From: Leptasterias polaris | Lineage: Eukaryota > Echinodermata > Asteroidea > Forcipulatida > Asteriidae | Direction: 5' to 3' | Assembly (NCBI GenBank): GCA_037783415.1 | Contig: JAZGTN010000089.1 | Location: 3,472,001-3,536,000, forward strand | Length of the DNA: 64,000 nt | Part shown: positions 47,701 through 58,623 of the stretch, one piece after another | How the letters are laid out: each line of letters opens with the position of its first letter | Numbering within the stretch: position 1 is the first letter of the stretch | Translations under genes and position numbers: made by a program | The notes under the pieces: generated by a model | Seen by the model: the letters and a program-made list of their open reading frames with translations, nothing else | What the model was told of the DNA's origin: nothing | Database searches by the model: none

Positions 47701-50700
47701 CACTTCTGAAACCCAACTCCACAAGTAAAGCAATCGCAGTGTTTTTGCCCAATAGTCAAAACAAAGAAACACATTGACTTTAGAGAATAAAGAAACACAT
47801 AAACAAACCCTACTGGGATATGAGCAAAGTCTTGGGTCTGATATAAACAAAATCAACTTGGCTAAAACAAGGCAAAGTCACTTTCTAACCTGGCACTTGC
47901 CTCTTAACAAATAAAACAAAGAAGGTTGTTCAGGCAGCAAGGCTATCCCAGGCTATCTAGGCTATTAAAGAGCTACCACTGACCAAGCCCTCAGGGGTTT
48001 AAGTTAATGACCCTGCTAGCCTTTTAGTCTCCACTCAGGGTTACTGTCTCAGACCAGGGTGGTCTTTTTGTACACGTGTATCTACATACATAAAGTACTG
48101 TACAACTAAACTTAGAAAAGATGGGGAACTACCCCTGCTTTTCCTCTAGAAATATACATAGTTGGAAAAGTCCTAAAACACCATTCTTAGCATCAAACAT
48201 TTCTATAGAATATGAGCTATCAGAAACTCAAGTTAATTAATCAAAACATAATAAGGAAATGGAATAAAAGTCTAAATCAATTCAGTACACTTCAGAGCCT
48301 TAACCATGTTTCAACCCAATTCAGTAAAGCATAGGCCTACACACATCATGGTTCATGGTAAAAGTTATAGCTAACTTTGAGGAGGTAAATCTCTCCTATC
48401 CTTAAGTTAAAACAAGTTTAGAATAATACCACATCAATCTATAGTTTATGAACTTATTAGATAATACAAATTAAAATCCACATACCTGTATAAAAGGATG
48501 AAATAAGAATTCACAATGAGTTGGGTCTTTCACTTTTAATCATATGTCTTGATCTCACTGCCACATCATCCAGTATGGGGGGACTGCTGTGGGGTGAGAC
48601 CCATACCCACTCATTGAGGTATTTCCAACCTTTTGATTGGCTTAAATCGGCTGTTGAAACAAAGGGGTGGTCAAGCAGCTATTGAAAAATTAGAGGGGGC
48701 ATAATAGTTGAAAATTTAGGAGGGGGCATAAGCGACCTCTACATATGGAAAACCGCCTTGCCCTCAAGTACATGTAAATGTATCAAGCCTGTAGTGTATG
48801 TAATCTTTTTTTAGTACTAGCAGTTAAAGAATTTATGTAAATTTGGGCTCTGATTTCCCTTGCCGTAATTTAAACCTAGATCATTAGCTATTTTTAATAA
48901 TGAATATTTTCAAAACTCTATGGAGGATTGAGGTTTTAACACCTGTTATGAAATCAGAAACCTTATTTGTCTTGGTATTTTAAATGAAAATTTACCACAA
49001 GTTTGTTTGGTTGTACTCACTATATTTTTACGACAAATAAATCTGGGTTATTTTTCATTTATCTTTAGATGAGGATGTGATTGCAGATGGTCTTTTCAAT
49101 GCAGTCCGAGTCTTATGTATGATTATAACATCTCCTCAGAACCTTCACAGCAAGACCAGCAATATCAAAGCAACATGGGGTCGTAAATGCACTAAAATCA
49201 TTTACATCAGCTCCCATGAAGACCCAACATTCCCAACCGTCAAGGTAGATGTTCCAGAAGGTCGTGACTACCTGTGGCAAAAAGTACGAGGAGCTTTTCA
49301 GTACGTCTACAATCATCATCTCAACGATGCAGAATGGTTTCTCAAAGCGGACGATGATACCTACACCATCGTAGAAAATCTACGATATTTACTGGCTAGT
49401 TTTAATCCAAATGAACCCATGTACTTTGGACGCAAGTTCAAACGCCAAGTGAGGCAAGGCTACATGAGTGGCGGAGCAGGATATGTGATGAGTAGATCGG
49501 CATTAGTTTTACTTGTCGAGAAAGCCTTTACCAACCCAGAGATCTGCAGTCTAGACGGTGAAAGTGAAGATGTGGAGATGGGTATATGTTTAGAAGGAGT
49601 TGGCGTGCTTGCTGGTGATTCCAGAGATTTTCTTCATCGGGATCGTTTTCATCCCTTCAACCCACACGTTCTTTTAAATTCAGGGATGATCCCGGAAGGG
49701 TTTTGGTTCTTTGAGCATAGTTTTTATCCTTCAAGCTCGGTATGTGTAGCAAAATTTTGTCATTTCTTGAGGTCAGTTACATTTAAAGGGTGTGTACAAC
49801 ATTGGTAATTGTTAAAGACCTGTATCCACACTTGATGTTACCCAACATATACATGAAATAACAAACCTGTGAAAGTTTAAGCTCAATCGGTAATCGGAGT
49901 CATGAGAAAACACTGAAAAACCCCATTGTATGTTTTAACTTTTTTTCAAACATCAGATTTTATCCTGCAGGATAAAGACTATTGTTTTACTCATTTCCTA
50001 AAAACTAAAGCATTTCAAGCAAAACTATTTCAAGGGAAGTTTTCCACCATGACCATCTTTATACCATGTACATGTAAGTTATGTGCAAATCTGTGAAATT
50101 TTTTATTTTCAATCTTACCAATGTTGTACACAACCTTTAAGGTTATATTTAAAAAATCTTTATCGGTTAAAGTTTCCAATTGGTTGTATGTGGTACAGTC
50201 TTCAATAATCTTGATGTTTTCAGGGTTCTCAGCCAAATTCTGAACCAAAGTTTGTTGATGTTTGGCCGAAGCACGCTGAATTTCTTCAAAATGTTTTCCA
50301 CTTGGTGTTTATCTTGGTTTTAAAAGCCCTACTGTGCAATCCTGAGCATTCTAAAAAAATAATTTCACAAAAAACATCAAGAGAAAACTATATGGTTTTC
50401 TCTTGACGTTTTTTGTGAAATTATTTTAAAAAAAAATAAAATTTGAGTGTATCTGCATGCAAATCGCCATATCTGCTTTACACGCTTAATAATTTTATAA
50501 GTGTCCTTTTTGGCTATTTATGCGCAGTTGAACTTTGTACGGAATAGAAGCAATCAATGTCGAGGTAAATAAATAAATTATAAGCAAATGAAAGAACCTA
50601 AATGTATATGTTTTGTAGCAAAATTTTGCATACCATCCATGTGATTTTTGTTTCATTTCACTTTCGTCATGAGCAAATGAAAAGTTTTTTTAACCTTCTG

Positions 50701-53145
50701 TCAATATCAGTTCAAGTGTTTGACATAACAAATACAAATTTCGATATGTTTATATTGGAATGCATACAGTACAGGAATAACTTAATTACTTGCTGATTTC
50801 TTTAAAATATTATTTAATCCATTTTTGTTGTGATCTGAAAAATGTTCTTATTATCAAGTAGTATATGGAATTAGGGCTTGGTCTGCCAAAGTCACTGTGC
50901 TGGAATATTAAACATTGCACACATGTAGGATGCGTTTAATTGAAGTTTGAATAATTTATTTGATAGTTGAGACCCTTGTATACTAATCAAGGAGAAGGAA
51001 TTCCCAGGAGAGGTATCTTGATAAACCGACCAACAATTCCATCAAATATGCACCTTCATTTGATTCATTAGCATCGGTCAATGATTGTGAACCTAGACTT
51101 TTAAACAATGAACTTTTAAGTTCTAAATAATATAAATTACAAAGTTTAAAATTGAATAATTTATTGGGACAAAGTTGTGTGATAAATTTGAAAGCCACAA
51201 AGCTAATGAACATTTCAATTTGTAGTTAAATGCACATCAGCAAGTATCATTTTATGCACTGTTCTTTTTAAATCGTCAAAAATGCAATCACATTTGCACA
51301 GGCAACATTATTTTATAGAATACAGTACAACTATTGCATGTTTTAAAGACACACTCAGTAAATTGTTCAACTCCAACTATGTGTATTTGTACATAGACCA
51401 TCAATCCAAGAATTAGTAGAAATTGTACTATTCTCTATAAATATAAGAAGTAAAAAAAGTCAATATTGCTGACTGTAATTCTTTATATAATCAATTTGTT
51501 CAGGTACTATTTACACAAAGTGATACACACTGTGCAATTTATGGATTCAACCACAACAGCTGTTCGCCAAAAGCAAACACAAAACATCTGGTGCTGTTTG
51601 TGTGGTGGTGAAACAACAAGTGACAGATACAGCTGGGTTGATATAAATCAAAATAATAGTACTGTAGGTTTCGTCTAGGCTCCAGGTTTGTCAATAGTGA
51701 GATGGGTAGCAATCTATGGCTTATATTACCAAGGTCAAATCTACCATAATAGACCGCATTCATTTATATGACATCATAAGCCCAAAACAGCGCCCTCACT
51801 GAGGTCAACGAAGACCTATCATTGGCTCAGGGTTCTGCCCACGGTGGTCGGTGCCGGAAAACCCGACCGGCACTCGCAGAATTTTTTCCTTTTCCGACCA
51901 CCACACATTTTCCTTTTTTTTTGCCCATTTCCTTCAAAATATTTTGAACAACGTGTAAAACAAATTATTTACCAGTAAACAGTTTTATCCAAAGTTTCGA
52001 GTAGCCTACTTCTTTGGTTTGAGTCTATTTTAATGATCCAGGATCGAGCATTCCTCCCGCTACGATGTACAATATAATATATCCAACGCACGAAACCCGC
52101 ATTGATTTTGCAATGGTTTCCAGTCACGCTGATTATAGCTTTACGCTTGGAATAACATTATACCAGTTTCATCATGTTGCGAACCCTATAGACGATGTGA
52201 CCTCTGACGTCATTTGAAAATCATAACATGATGCGCGCGCATGTCGCCGGGCAAAACCTTTTTGTACTTGACAGCCAGCTAGAAAGTACACGCAATATTA
52301 CCATGACTACGCGTCTTTTTGCCCGGCGGAACATGACTTGGACAACAGACTTGTCAACAGAGGGCGGTTTGATTGTAAACAGAGGTCACATCGTCTATTC
52401 TACAGCGTTTAATACAACGAAAATGAACTGCAGAGTAAGCGCCATGCTATAGATGCTGTAAATTGTTTTCCCATGGCGGTAAAGGCGTGCGAGCACTGAG
52501 GGCCTACACACAGCTGCAGGGCGCACGTGTGTAACCACTCCGTGCACGATCGAAAGGAAATTGACTTGACTGTACTAGGGAAAAAAAAATTCCGGCACTA
52601 AACAAATCCTGGGCAGAACCCTGTAATGGCTGAGTGTTGTGCGCAGCGTGTACAGGCGTGCACCTTTTCATTGTTTGACCTCAGAGCAAAGTAGATACAT
52701 GTACATTGTGTTACCGAATAACTGAATACATCTTTAGACTTGTCCCCATGTATGACAAGAGTCTGTGTTATCATGTGAAACTCTGATCCTGGAACCTACA
52801 CAATTCTATTTCACTATTTATGTTTGTGTTCTTTTATCACATTATAATATTTACGTTTTAATAGTGTTTTTGTTCTTCATATCTTTCTTATAGGGCCCGG
52901 AATGCTGTTCAGATTACTCCATCTCCTTCCATTACATCAGCCCTAACACAATGTACCTTCTGGAGTACTTGATCTACCACATGCGCCCATTTGGCATCGG
53001 TCATTACACCTGTCCAGCTAACATTGGCACCATCCTGAAAAAGACACGACTACCTGCAGATGAGAAACCTATGGTTGTGAGTGCAGAGGGTAAAGGTCAA
53101 GAAGTGTCAAAGGAGAAACGTGAAGCAGTGATGTTGATGGAATGA
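38747..53145 (+). CDS. C1GALT1-like beta-1,3-galactosyltransferase, cassette b with terminal exon
   Basis: Exons 38747-38963, 49069-49739 and 52894-53145 give 379 codons plus stop, with junction phases 1 and 0. Exon 1b: N-terminal anchor [18 protein letters not shown] plus stem. Exon 2b: catalytic domain with [36 protein letters not shown] (DDD at 167-169), [36 protein letters not shown]. Exon 3: [20 protein letters not shown] and [14 protein letters not shown], matching the family C-terminus with its paired cysteines, then a Lys/Glu-rich tail. The protein differs from cassette a throughout, so the duplication is old. Intron 1b-2b is expanded by the antisense gypsy element at 39301-48743, which leaves both splice sites intact. 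Exon 3 may also serve cassette a. Confidence 0.9.
39297..39300. repeat. Target-site duplication, left copy
   Basis: TATG immediately precedes the left LTR and is repeated as TATG at 48744-48747 after the right LTR. Four base pairs is a usual size for Ty3/gypsy. Confidence 0.85.
39301..40669 (-). repeat. 3' LTR (element sense)
   Basis: 1369 bp; same length and apparently same sequence as the right LTR. It contains a 91-bp direct repeat (39358-39448 and 40412-40502). Confidence 0.95.
40670..40679 (-). other. Polypurine tract
   Basis: In element sense AAGGGGAGAG directly abuts the 3' LTR, the expected plus-strand primer for reverse transcription. Confidence 0.85.
40931..41155 (-). other. Small Pro/Met/His-rich open frame after pol
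   Basis: About 74 codons in another frame immediately after the pol stop, starting at a TTG (no ATG), with [24 protein letters not shown] composition. It could be a decayed continuation of the pol tail or a chance frame. No env features (signal peptide, membrane anchor) are seen. Confidence 0.25.
41160..45836 (-). CDS. pol: Ty3/gypsy pol polyprotein
   Basis: Open frame of 1558 codons, in the -1 frame relative to gag with 115 bp overlap. Translated residues should start at about codon 27 (the AAA of the slippery site). Protease: [12 protein letters not shown] (DTG 84-86). Reverse transcriptase: LCIDYRELN (445-452), FSTLD (D482), VVYLDD (544-547). A Ser/Lys-rich insert follows (about 661-694). 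RNase [17 protein letters not shown] (726-741) and VYTDNNPL. Integrase: zinc-binding H990-X4-H995 with C1026-X-C1028 (CXC rather than the usual CXXC) and catalytic D1057, D1116, E1152 (DX58DX35E). A GPY/F-like segment lies near 1280-1330, then a Pro/Glu/Val-rich tail of about 200 residues. No chromodomain or env was recognised. The frame is unbroken, so the enzyme could be functional. Confidence 0.96.
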   Translation of the reverse strand: MRALLQVWLWRALCSWMQTVATQSTGKRPRVTATGRPVTYKSNYQKSHLCSIAPSRQANVSRLVGKRCMVSCMIDGTKTQALWDTGAQVTIIPAEWRATHLPQAKLRPLCELLGGTDLNLTAANGFPIPYDGWLNVSFSLTTGLNHEIKVPVLVTRATSGVPIIGYNVIEEIVQRDTLHPTPIQAVRAAFPSMTRRAVTALANLIQEEPPEDICRVQVGRKGVTVPGRSVIEVACRATSCLLNQDTTAVFEPDVDTQWPEDLHPQPSVVRLKKGPSSKVFILVQNTSNHDIVLRKQTQLGTLQSPLSIETIPERPIPASQDKRTFVINEVSTAHSAEETGTPQFDLSHLTEAQRRDVNKMLREEAGAFSKDDSDMGCIKDLKMHIRLKDDQPVQKSYMSVPPPLYTEVKNYLKDLIGRGWIEKSESPYSSPVVCVRKKDGSLRLCIDYRELNRKTIPDRQPIPRIQDVLDSLGGNEWFSTLDQGKAYHQGFRAEESKHKTAFVTPWGLYEWNRIPFGLTNAPAVFQRCMESCLDGLVGEIAVVYLDDILVYGKTFESHVEHIRQVLRRLQDRGIKLKPSKCNLFQKEVRYLGRVISSEGYKMDPADIKAVEALRDKQPSTVGEVRKILGLLGYYRQYIQNFSTIAKPLYELLKKPSPCRDDQPSKNSSMKPSSKSRGKAAVGKSAGQVSSRQRITWEASHQKVMEHLLSFLTCPPVMAFPNHQQPFILHTDASNEGLGAVLYQQQDGKMRVIGYGSRTLSPAEKNYNLHSGKLEFLALKWAITEKFKDYLYYAPSFTVYTDNNPLTYILTSAKLNATGHRWVAELADFHFTIKYRPGKSNADADALSRMPLDIDNFRTQCTSEISPTHLSATIDAIKADKSDHFPWIGALTASTSSPDDGVTSSHHITKEQLKAAQHADIIIGPVLGHVDRGQRPHRQARAGEHPDTTLLLRDWSKLSIDEDGVLCRRAGARSQLVLPRKYHRIVYRELHEEMGHLGAERVIHLARDRFYWPRMQKDIEHFVTNVCRCLQQKKPNRQTREPLRSIITTAPFEMVSIDFLHLERSVGGYEYILVVMDHFTRFAQAYPTTNKSGKTVAEKIFNDFVLRFGFPHKLHHDQGREFENQLFRRLQHLSGITPSRTTPYHPQGNGQVERFNRTLLGMLRTLPEREKSRWKESLNKVVHAYNCTRCDTTGFSPFFLLYGRPPRLPIDLAFGLSQITTPPKDHQDYSQRWKRQMEEAYEAARKNADKSSARGKHHYDKKVHSTILQPGDRVLVRNLNETGGPGKLRAYWESDVHTVVRQLSDDSPVYELRPEKGTGRKRTLHRNLLLPCNDLISDEPTKSRTPRCVQTPRTRSRPAPRDKPNTSDTDNSEDEYNGHLQTLVFRQMPQQSRPPVSAPTQKMAPCPPMTHTAPLNHEAALFTPAGDMTEDDTAANPCSTPEAVTFPTPLVAAEPVVFPKPATTLEQTVEPEPVHDLEPVTVPETTIVPEPVVIPEPIMDEPAPPLPWDPVNASDPEAASDSVASASERECHLNTAPPTVQEDARTYPVRQRQPPQRLA
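45720..45761 (-). promoter_or_regulatory. Programmed -1 ribosomal frameshift signal between gag and pol
   Basis: In element sense the heptamer G GGA AAC (45761-45755) is in the gag frame in the canonical X XXY YYZ arrangement. After a 7-base spacer, GGTTACTG (45747-45740) pairs perfectly with CAGTAACC (45727-45720), extendable by CC/GG with one bulged base. The gag stop (45724-45722) lies inside the stem. Slipping by -1 enters the pol frame exactly. Confidence 0.85.
45722..47158 (-). CDS. gag: Ty3/gypsy gag protein
   Basis: 478 codons. The N-terminal and middle parts look like capsid of the retrotransposon gag type (for example [13 protein letters not shown] and [18 protein letters not shown], about residues 250-320). 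A Gln-rich helix follows. The nucleocapsid at the C-terminus carries a CCHC zinc knuckle [14 protein letters not shown] (C-X2-C-X4-H-X4-C) preceded by a second CXXC (CSNC). It assembles the particle and packages element RNA. The frame is intact and ends inside the frameshift stem. The leader from the LTR to the ATG is 216 bp. Confidence 0.93.
   Translation of the reverse strand: MKKRVAPKMEKSAQELCQSLMCQVSKLTRDQLLKVCEFIDLPDYNALEAKEDNHQILVRKVNRHLNRDEIDEMEDQGLDSFKEIQCFLKKLVPEPQPPVVKPQASSDLSTEPSPTMESKSTTPPQPASGEQPLILDTELALKKPIPPITPHSLMTLARREFKISGQIGEPGQKDKLSFSSLAHQIENGRLKGHTECEIVEGVIRAISPGSPLRSYLEGRVALALPSLRQVLRSHYREKDATELYQQLSRVTQDIKESPQSFLVRALDLKQKVVFASQEAGSGLKYDPTLVQSMFLHGLLTGLRSDAVKSELRPYLQNPSTTDEQLFEKINIAARQEAERQEKLGVASAKHISVKVVQQLGSSREDSGTNLKEQPRQGSLMTDLAELKAGIAEIATLKTQIAGLQQSLAQPSERQQWTPRTNRDTNRQRGCSNCQRRGTGDSCEHCYKCGSGEHFARGCRQWRRNQPGNGQGLLPRDGQ
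47355..47372 (-). other. Primer-binding site
   Basis: In element sense TGGCACCTCCGACGGGAC starts two bases after the 5' LTR, with the expected TGG complementary to a tRNA CCA end. Which tRNA it matches was not determined. Confidence 0.75.
47375..48743 (-). repeat. 5' LTR (element sense)
   Basis: 1369 bp, TGTAGAGGTCGC...GGGTGCAACA in element sense. It carries the same internal 91-bp duplication (47432-47522 and 48486-48576) as the other LTR. Confidence 0.95.
49783..50140. mobile_element. TTAA-flanked MITE, copy 3
   Basis: TTAA at 49783-49786 and 50137-50140; TIR AGGGTGTGTACAACATTGGTAA with inverse TTACCAATGTTGTACAC. It begins only 44 bp after the donor of galactosyltransferase exon 2b. Same orientation as copy 4. 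Confidence 0.8.
50353..50430. repeat. Hairpin, about 36-bp arms
   Basis: AAAATAATTTCACAAAAAACA..AAGAGAAAAC (to 50388) pairs with GTTTTCTCTTGACGTTTTTTGTGAAATTATTTT (from 50395) around TATATG, with one mismatch. Confidence 0.85.
51828..52623. mobile_element. Non-autonomous TIR element, hAT-like, copy 2 (longer)
   Basis: It starts CAGGGTTCTGCCCACGGTGG and ends GGGCAGAACCCTG. Flanks CATTGGCT and TAATGGCT are a possible 8-bp target duplication with two differences. About 800 bp against 320 for the copy at 7215, the extra being interior sequence. No transposase frame is visible. It lies in the intron before the shared terminal exon. Confidence 0.55.
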
Positions 53146-53859
53146 AGAATGGCTCTCTAGCCTTGCATACAGGTTTAAGTAGAGGCCCAAGTAGTGTTTC
53201 CTGTGGAACCTTATTTACTCCACTTAAAACTGTTTCTCTTTGATTCCCGCCAACTAGAGATATCAATCACATAATTGTTTATAGATGAAACTAAATGCAT
53301 TACTCAGTTACTATAAAATAAAAAGGGGAGTAGGGAAGGTGTTTGTTGTACCATCTCATCTGTAATTTGACTTTTTTCGAATGATTAATTTTTTACCGTA
53401 CCCATTTCTCACGGAATAGCCAAAATTGTACTTTTCAATGTCGTTTCGTGAAAGTAACTTCATACCATCCGATCGTTTGCACTTGCTCATACATTTTTGT
53501 TTTGAGTGCTTTTAATAATAATCTATATTTTGAAGAATAAGATTAAGAATTCTAAAACCTGATAATGAAGTAAAAAGTCACATCTCCCTAAGGTGATCCC
53601 TTTCCTGCTGTTTCCCGGGTTTGTCGTAAATTTGGATGTGATCCCTGGCTACACATCAGATACAGGTTGAATGTTTTGATGGCGCTTTGTTTTTGTCCCT
53701 TTTTTGTATTTTGGTGATTTCTCTGGTTTCTCTAAACTGGTCATGAAGTGGTTAATTTTATATATGCATCTTGCTATATTTAGTTGGAATTTCACTAGAT
53801 CATTAAATACTTTCAAGTCGTAGCTGAAATTTGAGGTTTGTGTAGTATTGGAAATGGTT

Positions 53860-54210
53860 TTAAGGGTGTGTACAACATTGGTAATTGCCAAAGACCTGTA
53901 TCCACACTTGATGTGACCCAACATATACATGAAATAACAAACCTGTGAAAGTTTAAGCTAAATCGGTCTTCGGAGTCATGAGAAAACAGTGAAAAAACCC
54001 CTTATGTGTTTTAACTTCTTTTCAAACATCGGAATTTATCCTGCAGGATAAAGACTATTATTTTACTCATTTCCTAAAAACTATGGCATTTCAAGCAAAA
54101 CTATTTCAAGGGAAGTTTTCCACCATGACCATCTTTATACCATGTAAGTTATGTGCAAATCTGTGAACATTTATAGTTTCAATCTTACCAATGTTGTACA
54201 CACCCTTTAA
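53860..54210. mobile_element. TTAA-flanked MITE, copy 4
   Basis: TTAA at 53860-53863 and 54207-54210; ends GGGTGTGTACAACATTGGTAA and the inverse. It is closely similar to copy 3 and inverted relative to copy 2, and lies 3' of the galactosyltransferase gene. Confidence 0.8.
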
Positions 54211-56160
54211 GAAGATTTGGAATGTATCAAAGAAAGGGGTTGAGGTTTTACTATCTTGAAAATGGAAATCCTCTACTGATAAGATAAGACAGATCTGGTG
54301 CAATCTGTACAAAGTGCAGTCCTAGGCCAACAGTTTTCCAATACAGCCAGGCAAAGAGTTTTTAAAACGTTAAAGATAAGGTGCTGAATAATTTGGGTTT
54401 TGTGGGAATTTGTTCATCGAAAAACACAAGACTGCTGGACTTGTCCGGCTTAGAGTTGACTGGACCAAGGCTAAAATCACTGGCCTCACGCCTGTGGTCT
54501 AGTGTTAATTTTGAGCCCTGCCTGGCCACCAGTGACCACTGGTGGTGCAGTTGGTAATTTCTAGCATCCATGCTCAAGATCCTACATTGTATAATATGAA
54601 ACCTACATGTCCGCAAACTTTGAGACCAGCTATCAAATGATCCTCTGTTGATCACTGGTCGATTGAACCTCCTGCTGCAGACAGGCAGAGGTTATGTCAT
54701 CAAAACTGGCTTGTCATACAGGAGTAAAATATTGATTGAAGCAGCTTGTTTTTATTACATAACTATTTTGCGTTGGACTGATAATAGAAGAAAGGAAAAG
54801 CACAATGTTCTTGGTGATAGAGCATATTTTGTCACCATCTTGGTAAGGCAATATTTGTTACTGATCTAATGTTACAATTCAGTAATTCAGATAATATTTG
54901 AAAACCCACCTGAATTTGTTTGCGGCCCACTATTGGGTCCCAATCCATAGTTTGACCTACGTTGACCTATGTTGACCTAAGTTGACCTACATAGTGTACA
55001 AATAAATGAACACATCTTCATTACGTATTCAGTCCTTTCTTTGATTCTGCGTGTGAAGGAGAGGATTTCTAGAGGAAAACTTGTCAGGAAACTCTTTTGA
55101 TGAGAAACAACCTTAGATAAAGTGTTTATGTATTTGTTATTTAGTATAAATAAGAGTGTTGTATCATAGCTTAGTTTTATCTGATTACTCAAAGATTCAC
55201 AATACTGTTGTATCATTAAATGTGGAAGTGGTATAAAGTAAAGAAATGGTTTGTTGTAAACTATAATCAATGTTACGTTCTGGTTACCTAATGTCATTGG
55301 AACAGCTTTGTTTGGGTCATTGGTTTGATTTTATCTTTTGCTTCTCACTATTTAGGGGTATTTTTGATCACATTTTTACAGCAATTAAATTTTTTTAAAA
55401 TAATCTTGGCACATGTAGGCCTATTTGTGAAAATGCCATTTTGCCAAAATAATTGCTTGACTTGTGAAATGATGTTAGCAGGGTGCTGTTTACTTGCCTT
55501 GTCTCTTGACGTTAGAGTTTAAAACAAATTTTATAAGAGTGCAATACATTGAAATATAAACTCTTGCGCTAGTCCAGCTCAAACTCATTAAATTATAATA
55601 TTTTCTAGTCATTAGAATATTCTCACTATTTGACCCCGAACAAACATTGAGTAGTTTCTATCCGAAAGCTTACTCGTTCTAGCGTAAAGATGGCAATGGT
55701 TGTAAATATCCGTGGAAAATATCTCGTCTGAAATGCCCCCGTTGATTATAAATCAATAAATACATCTGTGAAAGGATTCATGCATGAAACGTTCCTCAGA
55801 TTTCTGAGGGTTGGTGTCCACTCTGAATATAATACTGCGGGCAGAGATGCGGTTGGTAGCCGCTGTCACCTCACTGAATATAGATGGATTCAACGTTCTT
55901 GTGAAAATACTGGACAGTTTTTTGCTGTTTTTCTCCTCGACAAGTAGACACTGTATTCTGCTGAAACTTTTACTCATTACTTTTGTTGTATCTTTTTAAA
56001 TAATTTTGCCAATAAATCAGCATTATGTTGACAAAAACCAGATGATGGGCCTACTTTTAAGATGGTACATGTATTCTCAACATGATACAGAATATTATTT
56101 AAGACATTACACCACATTTGTTTCAAAGTTGATGTTTGAGTTGTCTTCACTTGTAATGCC
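54211..56160. other. Intergenic stretch, no gene recognised
   Basis: AT-rich. It holds a short tandem GTTGACCTA motif (54955-54990) and most of a dispersed repeat (55741-56056) shared with 61351-61620. No exon with splice support was seen. Confidence 0.4.
55741..56056. repeat. Dispersed repeat shared with 61351-61620
   Basis: Blocks in common include GCAGAGATGC.GTTGGTA, CGCTGTC, GTGGACACTAT/GTAGACACTGT and AATAAATCAGC.TTATGTTGA. Both copies have the same orientation and are well diverged. Confidence 0.6.
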
Positions 56161-56245
56161 ATGATGCCCCATGCTAACATCAGGTATTTCTCAGTAATAT
56201 GGACACTGTTACTGAGAAATACCTGATGTTAGCATGGGGCATCAT
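56161..56245. repeat. Perfect 37-bp hairpin
   Basis: ATGATGCCCCATGCTAACAT...TCAGTAA (56161-56197) is perfectly complemented at 56209-56245 around an 11-base loop. Confidence 0.95.
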
Positions 56246-58259
56246 ATTTTAAACATGTAGTAGTTGGCAATAGCTAAGAAGAGCAATCCTATGTAGTTAT
56301 GCACTCCTGCATAGAGCTCCATTGAACAAATTAGACAAGAATTTAGCTTAACATTTTTGTCAAAACCTTTGGTTTGGTCTCTGAATTTTAACTTAACTGT
56401 ACTTTTTGTTGAGAAAGATATACGGGGAAAAAACTTTGGTTGATACGTTTATTTTAAGTCGAGTTAGATTTCTCAGTGAATTGCTTTATATAAACTATGC
56501 GGCCCTCTTTGTTGTCAATATTTTAATTGATATCTTGCGTGTATTAATTTCTACTTAAAACTTTGCTTTCTTACAATTAATTGCTTCAATTGTTATATTT
56601 AAAAAGTATAGGAATTTACATGTAGGTAATAAAATGTATTTTGTATAGTGGCATATAACTTAAATATTAAAGGTGGGCAATTCCACACTAATGAGCACCA
56701 AAGTGTGACATTTGAAAGGAACATGTGGTCTTAGTAATAACAAAATGAATTTCTTTTTAAAAAATAGATGTTGAATTTACTCCGATGAATATTAAATTAG
56801 CCAATCTTGAGACCACCATATCTCAAAAAGTATACGTCCGACTAGCAAACTTTATTTGATTATTTTGAGGGTAGGCTTGGGCGACTAGTGAAATTTACTA
56901 CTCGACTAGTCGCCTATCAAATAGTCGCAACTTCGACACTAGTTATAAGTTTTTGTTTCCCTTGATGCATTGTGGTATATTGTTCGCCGCCGGCGGAAGA
57001 TAGTAAAATTCACGCTGAAATGTGAAGTATGTCCTGCAATGGATGTTGGACGCCATTGGAGTAACCAACTCTTATGATGCAACAATTATATCAGAGCAGA
57101 CAATGACGAATACCATAATTTCTATCAAATTTGTAACAAAACATTTGCTTACCAAAATGTCATCCACCCCACCTTGTGCTTACGGTGCTAAACGAACCAT
57201 GGAGATAGAAAATACTTTACGACATGGCGCCGGCAAGTTGAGCGTGCCAAGCTTCGTTCATTCATTGTACAGGATTGTTCTGTTTATTGTTTTGCCAATG
57301 CTGCCTAATGTTATCAGATTTATTGAAGATTCAAAAATTGTTAACTAATTTTTTTTCAATGTCAACTGAAGTAATAGGCTATCACGGAAAACAACACATT
57401 CACATTTTGCTTACAACTAAAATTTAATCTAAAATTACGGCATTATAAATTGCAGAAGAAGGAGTTAACACGGATCAGATATTAATTATGATTGTTTTAA
57501 GCGCTTTAAATACAGCTTTTTATTAAAGGGACGTAAACGAACTATTGAGCTATACGCAGTTTTTTAATACAAATGTACCGTCAAGTCATTCCCGTTTGGT
57601 GTTGGCGACCTAAACATGCCGACAAGTCTTTTTCTACATTATTTACGAGTATTTTAATCTTATCCTTTAATTTCCAATAACTTTAAAACCAACCTGCGAA
57701 AAATGTATCAACATCTGTGATCACTAGTTCGTGAAAACAATGACAAATGGTTCTTGTTTTGTCAAGGAAACTAATGTATGTGCATAGCATCATGGTTACC
57801 GTTCGGCAAATCGAAGTAAGTATGAATTGATCCGTTCCAGCATGAAATTTAAACAGCTTGGTTTGTATTACATCATTTGATGCAGTAGTTCAGATGTAAT
57901 ACTAATGGACAAGTTTCTCTGGTGAATTGGTATTTATCTGAACTTGATAATCAGTGACTTCAGATTAAAGCTAATCAGTATTTTGTTTTTGATTATTACC
58001 AATAATTTACTTTTCTTTAAACATACCGTCAGCAATTTCACGAAGGGCCAAAAAGTCCCCTGCAGTCAAAAATGTATGTTCTGAGAAAACCGCGTTTGAA
58101 GTTTAGCTTATTTTGAAACTACTAGTTGGTAGACTATTCGAAATCTTATCTTGGAAATGTTTACATGTCAGGGAAGTAGAGATCCTAAATCATACAAATC
58201 TGTTTCAATTTTGTCCATAACGTGTTTAATTAATGAGTATTTATTTAATTAACAAAATT
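56246..58259. other. Intergenic stretch, no gene recognised
   Basis: AT-rich sequence with an open frame of about 108 codons at 57022-57348 lacking recognisable domains or splice support. A degenerate palindromic ACTAGT/CGACTAGTCGCC patch lies near 56880-56930. Confidence 0.35.
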
Positions 58260-58600
58260 GTCTCTTCGTGAAAACGTTACAAACCGTGCTCTGTGTGCAG
58301 CGCGTTGTGTTTGTGTATTTTTGGCTGTTCGTGAAAACGCAAAAGCCGGAGCACCCACTTTTGGCACCGTGCCAAGGGATAATTCCACGCGGTAGAGCAA
58401 TACACTTTTCTGCACTTCGTGAAAACGCAATTCCGGGTTGTGCTTATTTTTTGTCCTTTTAAGTTTTTGGCTCTTCGTGAAAACGCAAAAGCCGGCGCGC
58501 TCATGATTGGCACTGTGCCAGCTGTACAATCAACGTGGTAAGGTATACAACAAATTTACAAAAAGGTTTTTGGCTCTTCGTGAAAACATAATTCCAGGTT
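58260..58600. repeat. Reiterated CTTCGTGAAAACGCAA motif cluster
   Basis: The motif (G)(G)CT(C/G)TTCGTGAAAACG occurs near 58262, 58326, 58414, 58472 and 58576, often followed by CAAAAGCCGG. Another relic lies near 59756. The units are diverged and unevenly spaced. Confidence 0.6.
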
Positions 58601-58623
58601 CTTGAGGTTTTTGTCATTCATCA

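Larger units (their letters stand above)
39301..48743 (-). mobile_element. Full-length Ty3/gypsy LTR retrotransposon
   Basis: 9443 bp, TG...CA ends in element sense, LTRs of exactly 1369 bp at both sides. Order on the minus strand: 5' LTR (47375-48743), primer-binding site, gag (47158-45722), -1 frameshift, pol with protease, RT, RNase H and integrase (to 41160), polypurine tract, 3' LTR (39301-40669). The protease-RT-RNaseH-integrase order is diagnostic of Ty3/gypsy (Metaviridae). I saw no difference between LTRs in the segments I compared, and both frames are open, so insertion looks recent. It sits antisense in an intron of the galactosyltransferase gene. Confidence 0.97.

Noticed and set aside
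56161..56245. MicroRNA gene
   Set aside because: The stem is perfectly paired over 37 bp without the usual bulges, and similar hairpins recur in the window. A foldback repeat is simpler.
57022..57348. 108-codon open frame
   Set aside because: No domain, no splice sites, no supporting repeat or family, and length near chance for this composition.
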